Shown one piece after another: positions 8,899 through 17,425 of a stretch of DNA of 64,000 nucleotides. Position numbers and translations under genes: made by a program. The first letter of the stretch is position 1. Each line of letters begins with the position of its first letter. The DNA is from Thiocapsa roseilacustris (lineage in GTDB: Bacteria; Pseudomonadota; Gammaproteobacteria; Chromatiales; Chromatiaceae). Below the pieces are notes generated by a model. It was given only the letters and a program-made list of their open reading frames with translations, ran no database searches and was not told where the DNA came from. Where the stretch lies: positions 1 through 64,000 of the forward strand of contig NZ_JBBWVE010000002.1 of the NCBI RefSeq assembly GCF_041903755.1, in the 5' to 3' direction.

Positions 8899-11283
8899 TC
8901 AGCGCAATGGACTGTTGCAGGTTTGCTGGCGAGTGATGGAGACGCCGTGCCTTGAGTGGCTGTTGCGCGGCAGGGTTTCGTTCGGGTCGGACCGCAGCGC
9001 GTTGGCTGCGCGTCGGATGCGGGTGAGGATCGCGTCCCGACCGTTCGCACCGAAACGGCTCGCCAACTCGGCCGGGCCGTGGAGCTGGCGGGCGGCTGCG
9101 ACCAAGAGCGCAGCGTCGTCGCCCGCGATGCGTCCGGCTCGCAGACGGGATCCGAGTCGGCGCCGAGTGAGCTCGGCCAAGAGCGGGAGGGTGGCGTCCA
9201 GGGAGCGATGGCCGTCGATGAAGCCGCTCAGCTCACGATCGTCGATCGCGTCGCGGCATGGAACCCCGGGCGTTGCGGGCTCGGTGCGGATCGCGGCGAC
9301 GAGCGCCACGACGGTGACGGCGTCGAGTGTGCGCAGCGGACCGGCCAGCAGCACAGGGAGCCGAGATTCCAGGCGAGCCTCGGCCGCTGCTGTAAAGTAC
9401 CAGCCGCGCGCGTCGAGACGATGCAGTACGACGAGCGCGTGCTCGCCGCTCGAGGCATTCCGGCTGGTACCCATCTGTGCCGGGCGAAAGCCGCAGCGGT
9501 CCCAAAAGCGGATCAATGCGGGCGTCGCGCCGAAGCTGGCGCCGAGCAGGGCGACGCCCTCGGCGCGACCGTCGCGCGCGAGCCGGCGCAGCAGTCTGCG
9601 CCCGAGACCGTGGCGTGCGAGCGCCGGATGGACGGCGATGCGGATCACGCGCAGGTAGCGCAGGGCAGGGGCCTCGGCGAGTCCGGCATGCGTCGACAGG
9701 GTTTGCGGGAGCAGGTGGCCGCGCGGACGGCGGCGGCCCGTGAAGATCGCCTCGCACAAGGCGGGATCGGTGAAACCGCCTTCCTCTGCGGCGAGGAGGG
9801 TGGCGACAACGTGATCGCGCCATCGCAACGCGTAGATGCGGACATTCGGGCCGTCCAGGAGCATGCGCAGGTCCATCGGCCGGGTCTGGTAATGGGCCAT
9901 GACGAGCAGACCGAAGAGCTCGCGCAGGGTCTTCTCGTCTTGGACCAAGGCGTCGCGGTCGAGGCGCTCGCAGCGCATACCGGCGGGATTGGCTTTGCTC
10001 AGTGCCTCGGCCTTAGCGGGGGCGGCGTCGAGCAGCAGGGCTCTGAAAGTCAGGGCTTCGAGCGGATCCCCGGGTGCCCAGCGGATCGGTGTGTCGAGCG
10101 AGATCTCTCGCCAGTTCGGGGTAAGACGGTCCAGCGTGTCGCGAAAGCGCACGTCGAAGCCGCGTCCCGTGCCCTCGTAGCCGTGGACCGTGGTCGCGAA
10201 GACGACGCGCGGGTAGCGGGCGAGGAGGGCCTCGAGGATGGGTGCGGGAATGCCGGCGGCCTCGTCGATCAGGAGCAGATCGGCCGCCGGTGTTTGCGCG
10301 GCGAGATCGGCGGGGGAGAAGAATGCGAGTGATGCCGATGCACGGCCGTACCCGGATCGGTCTGCCGCATGAGGCGTCATCTTGTCCGGTGTCGTCCGGG
10401 TCTCCGCATCCGGGGCCGAGGCCCGAGCATGATCGGCCAGCACGGCGTCGGCGTGCTTGAAGAGCGCGTCGGCCGCCGAGCGTCTCGGTGCGGTCACTAG
10501 GATGTGGAGCGGGCGTTCGCGCAGAAGTCGGCCGGCGGCAAGGCCCAGCGCGGCACTCTTGCCGCGTCCGCGGTGCGCTCTCATGACGAGCGGGCGGCGT
10601 GCACGGCCATGCGCGACCCCGAGGATGGCCGCGATCGCCTGATCCTGGTCCGACGTGGCGGGTTCGGCAGGGTCCGGGTCGCTCGCTTCGGTGGTCCGGT
10701 CGCGGTCGTTCGGCTCCGGCCTGACGCACGCGCAGTCCGGGACGCACCTCAGCGCGGTCGAGATGCCCCCTGCATCACCTTGTGCAAGGTGGATCAGACC
10801 CGGGTCGGACCCGAGAAGCCTCGCGAGCCGGCGCAGGAAGCGGCTGCCGACCGATGCTGCCGGATTCGGCCAAACGGCGATGCGCTCGGCCTGCGGGTCG
10901 GTCACGTCCGGCCAATCGGCAAGCGGCGGGGTCAGCAGCAGCAGGAGCCCGCCTCCGCGAATCGCCCCGGTCGCGGCGCCGAAACCATCCGGATCGAAAC
11001 CGCTATGGGCGTCGTAGACCAAGAGATCGAGATTGCTGCCGAGCAGTCGATCCGCGGCTCGCAGCGGCAGGGCGCCGTCGGCCAGGGGTCGCTCGGTCAG
11101 CCAGGTCGGAACCTGGTCCGGAAGCGCGGCGACGACACGCCATGCACGGGTTGCAGTCCAGTCCGCATCGCCGCTCAGCAGCAGGGTTGCGCGATGACCG
11201 GTGGCTTGCGCCTGTCGCTGCAGTGTCAGGGCGAGGGTTTCGAGGGTGTCGTCATGGAGCGGCACGCGTGCGTCTTCAGTCAT
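8899..11283 (-). CDS. tmcA: tRNA(Met) cytidine acetyltransferase TmcA
   Basis: TmcA makes N4-acetylcytidine at the wobble position of elongator tRNA-Met using acetyl-CoA and ATP. The 794-residue protein has the expected order: an N-terminal DUF1726-like domain, a helicase-type ATPase with Walker A (RGRGKSAALG, about residues 238-247) and a DEAAG box (near 330), a GNAT acetyltransferase domain (RYLRVIRIAVHPALARHGLG region) and a C-terminal RNA-binding part. It is about 120 residues longer than the E. coli enzyme; extra sequence includes a low-complexity Asp/Pro stretch near 190-215. The start at 11283 was chosen because the 62 codons upstream are arginine-rich and run over a tandem CTTTGAC repeat. 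Confidence 0.93.
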   Translation of the reverse strand: MTEDARVPLHDDTLETLALTLQRQAQATGHRATLLLSGDADWTATRAWRVVAALPDQVPTWLTERPLADGALPLRAADRLLGSNLDLLVYDAHSGFDPDGFGAATGAIRGGGLLLLLTPPLADWPDVTDPQAERIAVWPNPAASVGSRFLRRLARLLGSDPGLIHLAQGDAGGISTALRCVPDCACVRPEPNDRDRTTEASDPDPAEPATSDQDQAIAAILGVAHGRARRPLVMRAHRGRGKSAALGLAAGRLLRERPLHILVTAPRRSAADALFKHADAVLADHARASAPDAETRTTPDKMTPHAADRSGYGRASASLAFFSPADLAAQTPAADLLLIDEAAGIPAPILEALLARYPRVVFATTVHGYEGTGRGFDVRFRDTLDRLTPNWREISLDTPIRWAPGDPLEALTFRALLLDAAPAKAEALSKANPAGMRCERLDRDALVQDEKTLRELFGLLVMAHYQTRPMDLRMLLDGPNVRIYALRWRDHVVATLLAAEEGGFTDPALCEAIFTGRRRPRGHLLPQTLSTHAGLAEAPALRYLRVIRIAVHPALARHGLGRRLLRRLARDGRAEGVALLGASFGATPALIRFWDRCGFRPAQMGTSRNASSGEHALVVLHRLDARGWYFTAAAEARLESRLPVLLAGPLRTLDAVTVVALVAAIRTEPATPGVPCRDAIDDRELSGFIDGHRSLDATLPLLAELTRRRLGSRLRAGRIAGDDAALLVAAARQLHGPAELASRFGANGRDAILTRIRRAANALRSDPNETLPRNSHSRHGVSITRQQTCNSPLR

Positions 11284-11409
11284 AGGAACACAGAGGCGGG
11301 TAGGGGCAAGGTCTTTACTATGGCATCGAGATCGACCCCGCGCACGTTGCGGTCGCCTGCCGGCGGATCGCGTCGAAATGGCTGGCCTGCCAGCCGGATG
11401 CCGCCCCTT

Positions 11410-11446
11410 CTTTGACCTTTGACCTTTGACCTTTCGCCTTTGACCT
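11410..11446. repeat. Tandem CTTTGAC repeat
   Basis: Four near-identical 7-base units (three CTTTGAC, one CTTTCGC variant, then CTTTGAC) lie between the PIMT-like and tmcA genes. A related string (CTTTAAC/CTTTCGC) occurs at 51557-51580 in front of the flavin oxidoreductase gene. Confidence 0.6.
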
Positions 11447-11472
11447 AAACCGATGTCCGGCGCCGGCATCGG

Positions 11473-12237
11473 TCAGTCGCCCAGGGGCCCGGTCACCGGC
11501 ACGAAACGCACCGGCAGGAGGTCGCGTCGGCGCAGGCTGCCGTCCTCGCCCTTGTCGAAGATTGCGAGCTGCTGAACGCCGTGCGTTTCGCCGATCGGCA
11601 TCACCAGACGTCCACCGGGTTTGAGTTGAGCGATCAGCTGGTCCGGAATAACGGGCGCGGCGGCGGTCAGGATGATGCCGTCGAACGGAGCGGCCTCGGG
11701 CCAGCCGAGCCAACCGTCTCCGGCCCGGACCTGGACCTGCGGATAGCCGGCGGCCCCCAGGTTCGCGACGGCGCGCTCGGCCAACTCCGGAACGATCTCG
11801 ACCGAATAGACCTCGACACCCATGTCGGCCAGCACGGCAGCCTGATACCCGGACCCGGTGCCCAGCTCGAAGACCCGGTCGCCGGGGCCGACATCGAGTA
11901 GCTGGCTCATGATGGCGACGATGTAGGGCTGGGAGATGGTCTGACCGCCGCCGATCGGCAGGGGGTGATTGGCATAGGCCAAGGCGCGTTGGGCGTTCGG
12001 CACAAAGGCGTGGCGAGGCACCCGGAGCATGGCCTCGGCGACCCGAGGATCGAGCCGTGCGAAACCCAGCTCGGGGGCGGTCATGCGGACCTCGGCCTCG
12101 ATCTTCTCGACGAGTCGTTGACGTTCCGCGGTCATGTCCTGTTCCGATGCGCAGGCGTTGACCGTCGCGACCAGGCAGAGTCCGACGGCAAGGAGTAACC
12201 CGTCGAGTGGACGGAAAGAGGCTCGGCGCTCGGTCAT
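11473..12237 (-). CDS. pcm: Exported protein-L-isoaspartate O-methyltransferase
   Basis: PIMT methylates isoaspartyl residues in damaged proteins using S-adenosylmethionine. The SAM motif VFELGTGSGYQ is at about residues 122-132 and the substrate-side motif GGGQTISQPYIVA at about 96-109. Unusually, the 254-residue product begins with a hydrophobic segment (LLLAVGLCLVATVNACA) that ends in a lipobox-like VNAC with Cys29, so it may be a lipoprotein or periplasmic; the cytosolic enzyme lacks this. The ATG overlaps the stop of the zinc-ribbon gene upstream (ATGA). The frame is open 75 codons further, but that is inside the zinc-ribbon gene. Confidence 0.88.
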   Translation of the reverse strand: MTERRASFRPLDGLLLAVGLCLVATVNACASEQDMTAERQRLVEKIEAEVRMTAPELGFARLDPRVAEAMLRVPRHAFVPNAQRALAYANHPLPIGGGQTISQPYIVAIMSQLLDVGPGDRVFELGTGSGYQAAVLADMGVEVYSVEIVPELAERAVANLGAAGYPQVQVRAGDGWLGWPEAAPFDGIILTAAAPVIPDQLIAQLKPGGRLVMPIGETHGVQQLAIFDKGEDGSLRRRDLLPVRFVPVTGPLGD

Positions 12238-12548
12238 TTGAACAGATCCTCCGCGGAACGTTTCAGCGACTCCGGGTCGGTCGCCCCGCTCGGCGTCTCG
12301 CCGGGTTGCAGCGAGGGCGATCGCAGCAGGGGCTGGAACCAGTCGCAGAAGTTGGCCCGATCCTTCGCAATGACGCGATCCACCATCGGCTCCCGACACT
12401 CGTTGGGTCGTCCGGGCGCGTAGTGACGACAATTGCGACAGCAATGGGTCGGTTTGTCGCAACCGGGGCAGCGCAGCTCGCGCCCGTAATCCAGCTTAGT
12501 CAGTCCCTGTCCGCAATTCCAGCAGTGTCCTCTGATCTCCTCGCCCAT
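12234..12548 (-). CDS. Small zinc-ribbon protein
   Basis: A 104-residue protein with eight or more cysteines in paired motifs: CWNC (residues about 9-12), CPGC (27-30), HCCRNC (34-39) and later CREP. The N-terminal half should bind one or two zinc ions; the C-terminal half (FCDWFQPLL...LKRSAEDLFK) is variable. No function is known. The ATG at 12548 is preferred over a start 38 codons upstream because the zinc ribbon begins immediately. It is translationally coupled to the PIMT-like gene, which suggests a shared role, possibly in protein quality control. Confidence 0.75.
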   Translation of the reverse strand: MGEEIRGHCWNCGQGLTKLDYGRELRCPGCDKPTHCCRNCRHYAPGRPNECREPMVDRVIAKDRANFCDWFQPLLRSPSLQPGETPSGATDPESLKRSAEDLFK

Positions 12549-12764
12549 GATGTGCCTCGGCCAGCCGGTGTCCCGAAGGATGCATTCGGATCTTCGATCA
12601 GCTCGTACCGCGCCCGTTCGAGGGCCTCTTCGACATACTCCGTGAGCATGCTTGCGTCCCATCTCAAAGTAGCCGCGATCGGATGAGTGTCGACCGAGCA
12701 GTAGAAGGCGTCAAGAACCTGGATTCAGCAACTCAGCCGCCCGGTCGACAGGGTCTTCAATTTG

Positions 12765-13133
12765 TCAATGCATCAAGATTTCGATCTGCAGACGCTGGTT
12801 GTGATCGGCGTCCGGGACGAGGCGTCGGACGCGCGCGCTCAAGCGCCGCTGCCGCGCCAGCAGTCGGGCGACGACCAGATTCTCGCCACGCGGGAGATAG
12901 CCCAGCATGTGGCCCTGCCAGTGGATGGCCACCGCGTCGCCGTCGTACGGGTTGTCGCGTTCGGCGCTCAGGGTCAAGGGTGAGCCGGCCCGCAGCGCCG
13001 GCAGGAGAGTCGGCGCCTCGTGGTGCCGGAATCCGGCGAGGCGGCTGCGCTGGATGACGAGATAACGGCCGATGATCGCCTCGTCGAGAGAGGGCTCGGG
13101 GACGTTCGTTTCAAATCGCTGCCGATGGGACAT
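12765..13133 (-). CDS. HIRAN domain protein
   Basis: A 122-residue protein made almost entirely of a HIRAN domain. In eukaryotic Rad5/HLTF-like proteins this domain binds DNA 3' ends; bacterial single-domain forms are uncharacterised. The core pattern LTLSAERDNPYDGDAVAI followed by GHMLGYLPRGENLVVARLL is clear. It stands alone between the zinc-ribbon gene and the nucleoside transporter, in the same direction but with gaps of over 100 bases on each side. Confidence 0.85.
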   Translation of the reverse strand: MSHRQRFETNVPEPSLDEAIIGRYLVIQRSRLAGFRHHEAPTLLPALRAGSPLTLSAERDNPYDGDAVAIHWQGHMLGYLPRGENLVVARLLARQRRLSARVRRLVPDADHNQRLQIEILMH

Positions 13134-13176
13134 CGCGGTCGCCTCATGGATCCGGATAGCCTGATCCTACACGGGT

Positions 13177-13201
13177 GGGTGGCTCAAAAGGTGAGCCACC
13201 C
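13177..13201. repeat. Intergenic inverted repeat after the nucleoside transporter gene
   Basis: A 10-base perfect stem GGGTGGCTCA / TGAGCCACCC with a 5-base loop lies 43 bases beyond the transporter stop codon. On the minus strand no T-tract follows; on the plus strand a run of six T lies 7 bases beyond. It could act as a transcript-end hairpin, but it is not a textbook terminator. Confidence 0.5.
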
Positions 13202-13243
13202 AAGCGATTTTTTCGGGACTCAGGAGAATCTCAGGCAGTCGAC

Positions 13244-14494
13244 TCAAAGAATCAATGCGACGACCGCGCCGGTCATCAGCGTCGCCATGGTCCCGGCGAG
13301 AATCGACTTCAGCCCGAGCGCGACGATCTCGTCGCGGCGTTCCGGCGCCATGGCCCCGAGGCCGCCGATCATGATCCCGAGGCTCCCGAGATTGGCGAAA
13401 CCGCAGAGTGCGTAGGTCATGATCAGCCGGCTGCGGTCGCTGAGCTCTGCACTCGGGGTGCCGGCCAGCTCGATGTAGGCGATCAACTCGTTGAGGATGG
13501 TCTTGACGCCCATCAGTGAGCCGGCGACCTGCGCCTCGGACCAGGGGATGCCGATCAACCAGACGACCGGCGCCATGGCCCAGCCGAGAATGCGCTGGGC
13601 GGTCAAAGGCTCGCCGGCCAAGGCCGGCAACAGGCCCAGGATTTGGTTGGCGAGGCTCACCAGCGCGATCATGACGATCAACATCGCCAGGATGTTGAGC
13701 CAGAGCGGGATGGCGTCGAGGGTGCCGCGGGTGATGGCGTCCATGCTGCTGCGCGACTCGCTCGGGACGGCGACGATCGCCCGGTCCGCCTCGTCCGCGT
13801 GCTCCGGCGCCAGAATGCCGGCGATCATCAAGGCCGCCGGTGCGCTGATCAGGGAGGCGGTGAGGATGTGTCCCATCGCATCCGGAACGGTGTCGGCGAG
13901 GATCCCGGCGTAGAGCACCATGACGGTCCCGGCGACCGTGGCCATGCCGCAGGTCATGAGTGCGAAGAGCGCCGAGCGCGACAGTCCGGCCAGGTAGGGC
14001 CGAATCAAGAGGGGCGCCTCGGTCATGCCGACGAAGACGTTCGCCGCCGCCCCGAGCCCCAGCGCCCCACCGGTCCCCATGGTCCGTTGCAACAACCAGG
14101 CGAAGCCGCGCACCAGCAGAGGCAGCACCCGCCAATGGAAAAGCAGAGCGGAGAGTGCACTCATGACCAAAATCAGCGGGAGCGCCTGGAAGGCGAGCAC
14201 GAAGCTGTTCTGCGGATAACGCGTCTCGAAGGGCGCTGCGCCACCGCCGAGAAAGCCGAAGACCAGCTCGGTGCCGGCGTGGGTGGCGCGTTGTACCGCC
14301 AGCACCAGGTCGGTCAGCGCCAGAAAGCTGGCTTGGGCGATCGGCAGCTTCAGCAGCAGGAGCGCGAGGGCGATCTGGAGCGCCAGTCCGGCGACGACCA
14401 GGCGAGGTCGGACCGCGTGAGGACGTTCGCTCAAGAGCCAGGCGAGGCCGACGATGACGACCAGTCCGAGCAGGGGCTGCAATGTGCTCGACAT
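13244..14494 (-). CDS. Concentrative nucleoside transporter (NupC/CNT family)
   Basis: A 416-residue inner-membrane nucleoside:cation symporter. It has about ten hydrophobic helices and the family's conserved blocks: GFGFLGG-like VFGFLGGG, the FVGMTEAPLLI motif that contributes to nucleoside and sodium binding, MTCGMATVAGTVM, and ALCGFANLGSLGI near the C-terminus. It moves nucleosides into the cytoplasm with a Na+ or H+ gradient. It lies 12 bases downstream of hslO in the same direction and may be co-transcribed with it. Confidence 0.9.
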   Translation of the reverse strand: MSSTLQPLLGLVVIVGLAWLLSERPHAVRPRLVVAGLALQIALALLLLKLPIAQASFLALTDLVLAVQRATHAGTELVFGFLGGGAAPFETRYPQNSFVLAFQALPLILVMSALSALLFHWRVLPLLVRGFAWLLQRTMGTGGALGLGAAANVFVGMTEAPLLIRPYLAGLSRSALFALMTCGMATVAGTVMVLYAGILADTVPDAMGHILTASLISAPAALMIAGILAPEHADEADRAIVAVPSESRSSMDAITRGTLDAIPLWLNILAMLIVMIALVSLANQILGLLPALAGEPLTAQRILGWAMAPVVWLIGIPWSEAQVAGSLMGVKTILNELIAYIELAGTPSAELSDRSRLIMTYALCGFANLGSLGIMIGGLGAMAPERRDEIVALGLKSILAGTMATLMTGAVVALIL

Positions 14495-14506
14495 CGGCGG
14501 GCCGGA

Positions 14507-15379
14507 TCAGTGTTGCGAGGGCGAGGGCTCATGGCGGGTCAGCTCTGCGAAGAGCTGTTTGGCGTCCACCGCGTCGAAGGCGTAGTTGCGGTTGCAGAAC
14601 TCGCAGGTGACGCTGACCGCGCCTTCCTCGGCGAGGATGTCGTCCACCTCGGCCGGTCCGAGGAGCCTGAGCGTCTCCTCGATCCGGGTGCGCGAGCAGC
14701 CGCACCGAAAGGCGATCGGCTCGGGCTCGAATAGACGGATCGACTCCTCGTTGAAGAGCCGATACAGCAGATCGCCGGTGGATCGTCCGGTCAGCTCCTC
14801 GCGGGTGAGCGTGTCGGCGAGGATGCCGATCCGGGCCCAATCTTCGTCGCTCAAACCCTCGCCGGGGAGGCGCTGCAACAGCAGTCCGGCGGCGCGGTTC
14901 TCTCCGGCCGTGAGCCAGAGGCGCGTCGGGAGCTGCTCGGAGTCGACGAAATAACGCTCGATCGCCGCGGAGAGATCCGCCCCTTCCAGCGGCACGATCC
15001 CCTGATAAGGCTCGGCGCCGCGCCGCTCGATGGTCAAGGCCAGATGGCCCTGCCCGAAACGCGCCGCCAGTGTTCCGTCGGCAGGCACCTCGCCTTCCCA
15101 ACGGGCAAGCCCGCGGACCTTGTGCTCGTGGGTCGCCTGAGCAACCAGGGTGCGGATGGGTCCTCTGCCTTGTGCCTGCAGGATCAGGGAGCCCTCGAAC
15201 TTGATCGTCGAGGCGAGCAGCGTCACGGCGGCCAGTGACTCCCCGAGCGGATCGCGAACCGCTTCCGGGTAGGGGTGCGCACCCAGGACGGCACGCCAGG
15301 TCGCATCCAAATGGACCAGGTTGCCACGAATCCCGATGTTCTCGAAGGTAAAGCGGTAAAGACGATCCGAGTCGCTCAT
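14507..15379 (-). CDS. hslO: Redox-regulated chaperone Hsp33
   Basis: Hsp33 is a cytoplasmic holdase switched on by oxidation. The 290-residue product has the normal length, the N-terminal fold (GIRGNLVHLDATW) and the C-terminal zinc centre of four cysteines: CGC in FRCGCSR (about residue 234) and CEFC (about 267). These bind zinc when reduced and form disulfides under oxidative stress. The gene heads a likely hslO-nucleoside transporter transcript and diverges from a small membrane protein gene across a 250-base AT-rich region. Confidence 0.95.
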   Translation of the reverse strand: MSDSDRLYRFTFENIGIRGNLVHLDATWRAVLGAHPYPEAVRDPLGESLAAVTLLASTIKFEGSLILQAQGRGPIRTLVAQATHEHKVRGLARWEGEVPADGTLAARFGQGHLALTIERRGAEPYQGIVPLEGADLSAAIERYFVDSEQLPTRLWLTAGENRAAGLLLQRLPGEGLSDEDWARIGILADTLTREELTGRSTGDLLYRLFNEESIRLFEPEPIAFRCGCSRTRIEETLRLLGPAEVDDILAEEGAVSVTCEFCNRNYAFDAVDAKQLFAELTRHEPSPSQH

Positions 15380-15570
15380 CCGTTACTCCAAGGGGCTGAC
15401 TGTTGCCCTGTTACATCTTGTTGCAATTTGTCATCGATCGCGTCGTTTGTCCGATCCGCAGCATCGGATTCTCTTGAACACCCTGGTCGCGCTTGATGTG
15501 TCTTTTAGTTTCAATCTGTTACATGTATCGCGCACATCGGCTTCCGGCGTCCGACGCGGCTCGACGAGCC

Positions 15571-15598
15571 TTGCATGTAATTAAGTAAAGGCTAATAT
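15571..15598 (+). promoter_or_regulatory. Sigma-70 type promoter for the 56-residue membrane protein
   Basis: TTGCAT and TAATAT are separated by 16 bases, in the most AT-rich non-repeat stretch nearby. The -10 box ends 33 bases before the ATG at 15632, which is preceded by AAAGGAAA. Confidence 0.7.
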
Positions 15599-15631
15599 TA
15601 TGGTCAACGTTGTAGCTAAAAGGAAACAATC

Positions 15632-15802
15632 ATGATGCCTCTTATCTTAAGTCTGATCACGGCAACCCTCTTCTTGACCTTGGCCGGCGCGACCTACGGA
15701 GCCGAAGCGCTCGTGACCGACGCCTGGATCCCGATGGTGTTCTTGGGGCTGCTCGGGTCCGGGATTACCGTCTATATCCTGGGAGAGCAGGCGAAGCAGT
15801 GA
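15632..15802 (+). CDS. Small membrane protein, 56 residues
   Basis: An open frame starting ATGATG with AAAGGAAA as ribosome binding site and a good promoter upstream. The product has two hydrophobic stretches: residues 3-20 (PLILSLITATLFLTLAGA), which could be a signal peptide or first helix, and about 32-51, a second helix (WIPMVFLGLLGSGITVYIL). It ends in a charged tail GEQAKQ. No family is recognised. Promoter, ribosome site and hydrophobic pattern together support a real gene despite its size. Confidence 0.7.
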   Translation: MMPLILSLITATLFLTLAGATYGAEALVTDAWIPMVFLGLLGSGITVYILGEQAKQ

Positions 15803-15858
15803 CCGTCATGACATCGATCGAAACCCGGTGCGCCCCGGCGCACCGGCGCTCGACCCGC

Positions 15859-16701
15859 TCAGCCTTGACCTGACTCCCGCAGGAACTCCTTGACAGCTTC
15901 GGCGAGGTCACGCTCTCCCGCAAGAACGGCAGGCTCGAAGCCTCGCCTCCAATAGGGCATCAACAGACGTGCCTGTCGCCATTCCTCGAACAGGATGCGC
16001 GCCATGGGTCCACCCTCGTCGATGAAGCCCGAATCGCGAAAATCTCGCTCCGCGCGAGCACGGTCGTAGTCGAACCGCACGATCTCCCAGGTCCATTGCC
16101 CCCGACGCTCTTCGAGCAAGGCGTAGCTGCCGCGCGTGTCGCCGTCGAACGGCGAGCCGACCGAGCCGACGTTCAGGATGGGGGTGCCGTCCAGCTCGCG
16201 GTGCAGGGGGCGGTGGGTGTGTGCCGTCACGAACAGGGCGACGTCCATCGGGAGGTTGCCGCGGATCTCTTCGTCCGAAACGCCGGCCGAGATCCCGAAG
16301 CGGTTTCCGGCCATGGTCCCGTGCGTGACGTGCACCCAGCTGGAATCGCTCTCGCCGTGGAAACAGAGATGGTCCGGCCAGCCTTCGAGTGCAGCGATAC
16401 GCTCGCGAACCTGCTCGTAGGTCCAGTCGGCGAAGCGCCGCATCTGCCCCTCAAGCTCGGTGCGAGGCGGCTCCTGAGCGCAGCGCAGGATCCAAGCCTC
16501 GTGATTGCCCTTCACCGGTAACCAGCCACGTGTCCTTCGCAGCTCGTCGAACAGCTCGACACAGGCAAGGCTGCTCGGCCCGCGGTTGACCAGGTCCCCG
16601 TCCATCACGACCAGATCCGGACCCCAGTCGAGGATCCGCTCGACCGCAACCTCCATCGCCGGCAGGTTGGCTTGAACGTCGGAAAAGATCGCAACCTTCA
16701 T
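15859..16701 (-). CDS. Calcineurin-like metallophosphoesterase
   Basis: A 280-residue cytoplasmic phosphoesterase with two-metal motifs in order: FSDVQAN (residue 8 onward), GDLVNRG (about 35-41), GNHE (about 64-67), THG (about 125) and AHTHRP (about 159). The first motif is D-V-Q where most of the superfamily has D-x-H, so one metal ligand is altered. Substrate is unknown; the closest general shape is the YfcE/ApaH-like group. The C-terminal 60 residues are an extra helical tail. It is monocistronic, with a degenerate copy of the dispersed repeat upstream. Confidence 0.85.
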   Translation of the reverse strand: MKVAIFSDVQANLPAMEVAVERILDWGPDLVVMDGDLVNRGPSSLACVELFDELRRTRGWLPVKGNHEAWILRCAQEPPRTELEGQMRRFADWTYEQVRERIAALEGWPDHLCFHGESDSSWVHVTHGTMAGNRFGISAGVSDEEIRGNLPMDVALFVTAHTHRPLHRELDGTPILNVGSVGSPFDGDTRGSYALLEERRGQWTWEIVRFDYDRARAERDFRDSGFIDEGGPMARILFEEWRQARLLMPYWRRGFEPAVLAGERDLAEAVKEFLRESGQG

Positions 16702-16965
16702 AAACCGTGTCTCATTTTAAACCGCGTCCGGTTGAACCGCGTCCGGCGCAGTATTATGAAGTCTTGATTGGTCAGCCATTTGGCATCCCTCTGAGATGTT
16801 GGCGTCGACGCGGGTTAAGTGGTTAATCTGTAATAATTTTCAAATACATAACATTTCGATGATTCAAGATTCCTGAACCGCGTCCAGCTCCATACGCCGA
16901 TCATGACCACCAACCGCATCAGCCCCGCGAACCTCTGCATATCGCGCCGGACGGACGCGGTTCAG
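16701..16965. repeat. Degenerate composite repeat (AACCGCG / CGCGGTT family)
   Basis: Several AACCGCGTCC starts (16701, 16718, 16733) and ends ACGCGGGTTAA (about 16817) and GGACGCGGTTCAG (16965) frame two units with an AT-rich spacer (about 16818-16870). The layout matches the composite repeats at 22349, 42976 and 58299 but the interior has drifted. The right edge supplies the TGA stop of the thiamine-binding-type gene. There is no gene between 16702 and 16961. Confidence 0.6.
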
Positions 16966-17276
16966 CAGGCGACCTCGCCGATGTGCTTGCGTACGGACTC
17001 GAGCTTTCCCTCCATGCGTCCGGTCTGCCCCGGCCGGATGTCGAGCTTGGCTGCGGCATAGACGCGCTCGCAGCCCAAGGCGTCTAAGATCGCGTAAGCG
17101 CGCTCGATCAATCCGAGCGCCTCGGGCAGGGTGTCGGTCTCGACGACGGTGCCCATCGGCGAGAGTCGGTAGTCGTGACCGCTGTCGCGGATCATGGCGA
17201 TGACGGGGGCGACGTAGCCGCTGACGCCGGCACCTCGGTCCACCGGGAAGATACTGAGATCAAGCAGAACGGACAT
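16962..17276 (-). CDS. MTH1187/YkoF-type thiamine-binding family protein
   Basis: A 104-residue protein with the short ferredoxin-like fold of the MTH1187 family: SVLLDLSIFPVDRGAGVSGYVAPVI at the start, SPMGTVVETD in the middle and KLDIRPGQTGRMEGKLESV near the end. Family members bind thiamine-like or other small ligands and form tetramers; a precise role is not established. The stop codon TGA is formed by the first bases of a dispersed repeat (TGAACCGCG on the minus strand). The ATG is preceded by AAGG. Confidence 0.88.
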   Translation of the reverse strand: MSVLLDLSIFPVDRGAGVSGYVAPVIAMIRDSGHDYRLSPMGTVVETDTLPEALGLIERAYAILDALGCERVYAAAKLDIRPGQTGRMEGKLESVRKHIGEVAC

Positions 17277-17425
17277 GATGAAACCTTGGGAATTCGCCTG
17301 GCCCGGCCGATGGCCGAGGCATGGAAGCAGACCGAGGATTGCCCTGCGGCGGACCTGAACTATAGACTGAAGACCATTAGACGCCCTGCATCAGCCGGGA
17401 ACAAGTCGACCATAAAGGATTAGCA

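Noticed and set aside
13171..13216. Textbook rho-independent terminator after the nucleoside transporter gene
   Set aside because: The stem is strong but on the strand of transcription no T-run follows; it is listed only as an inverted repeat.
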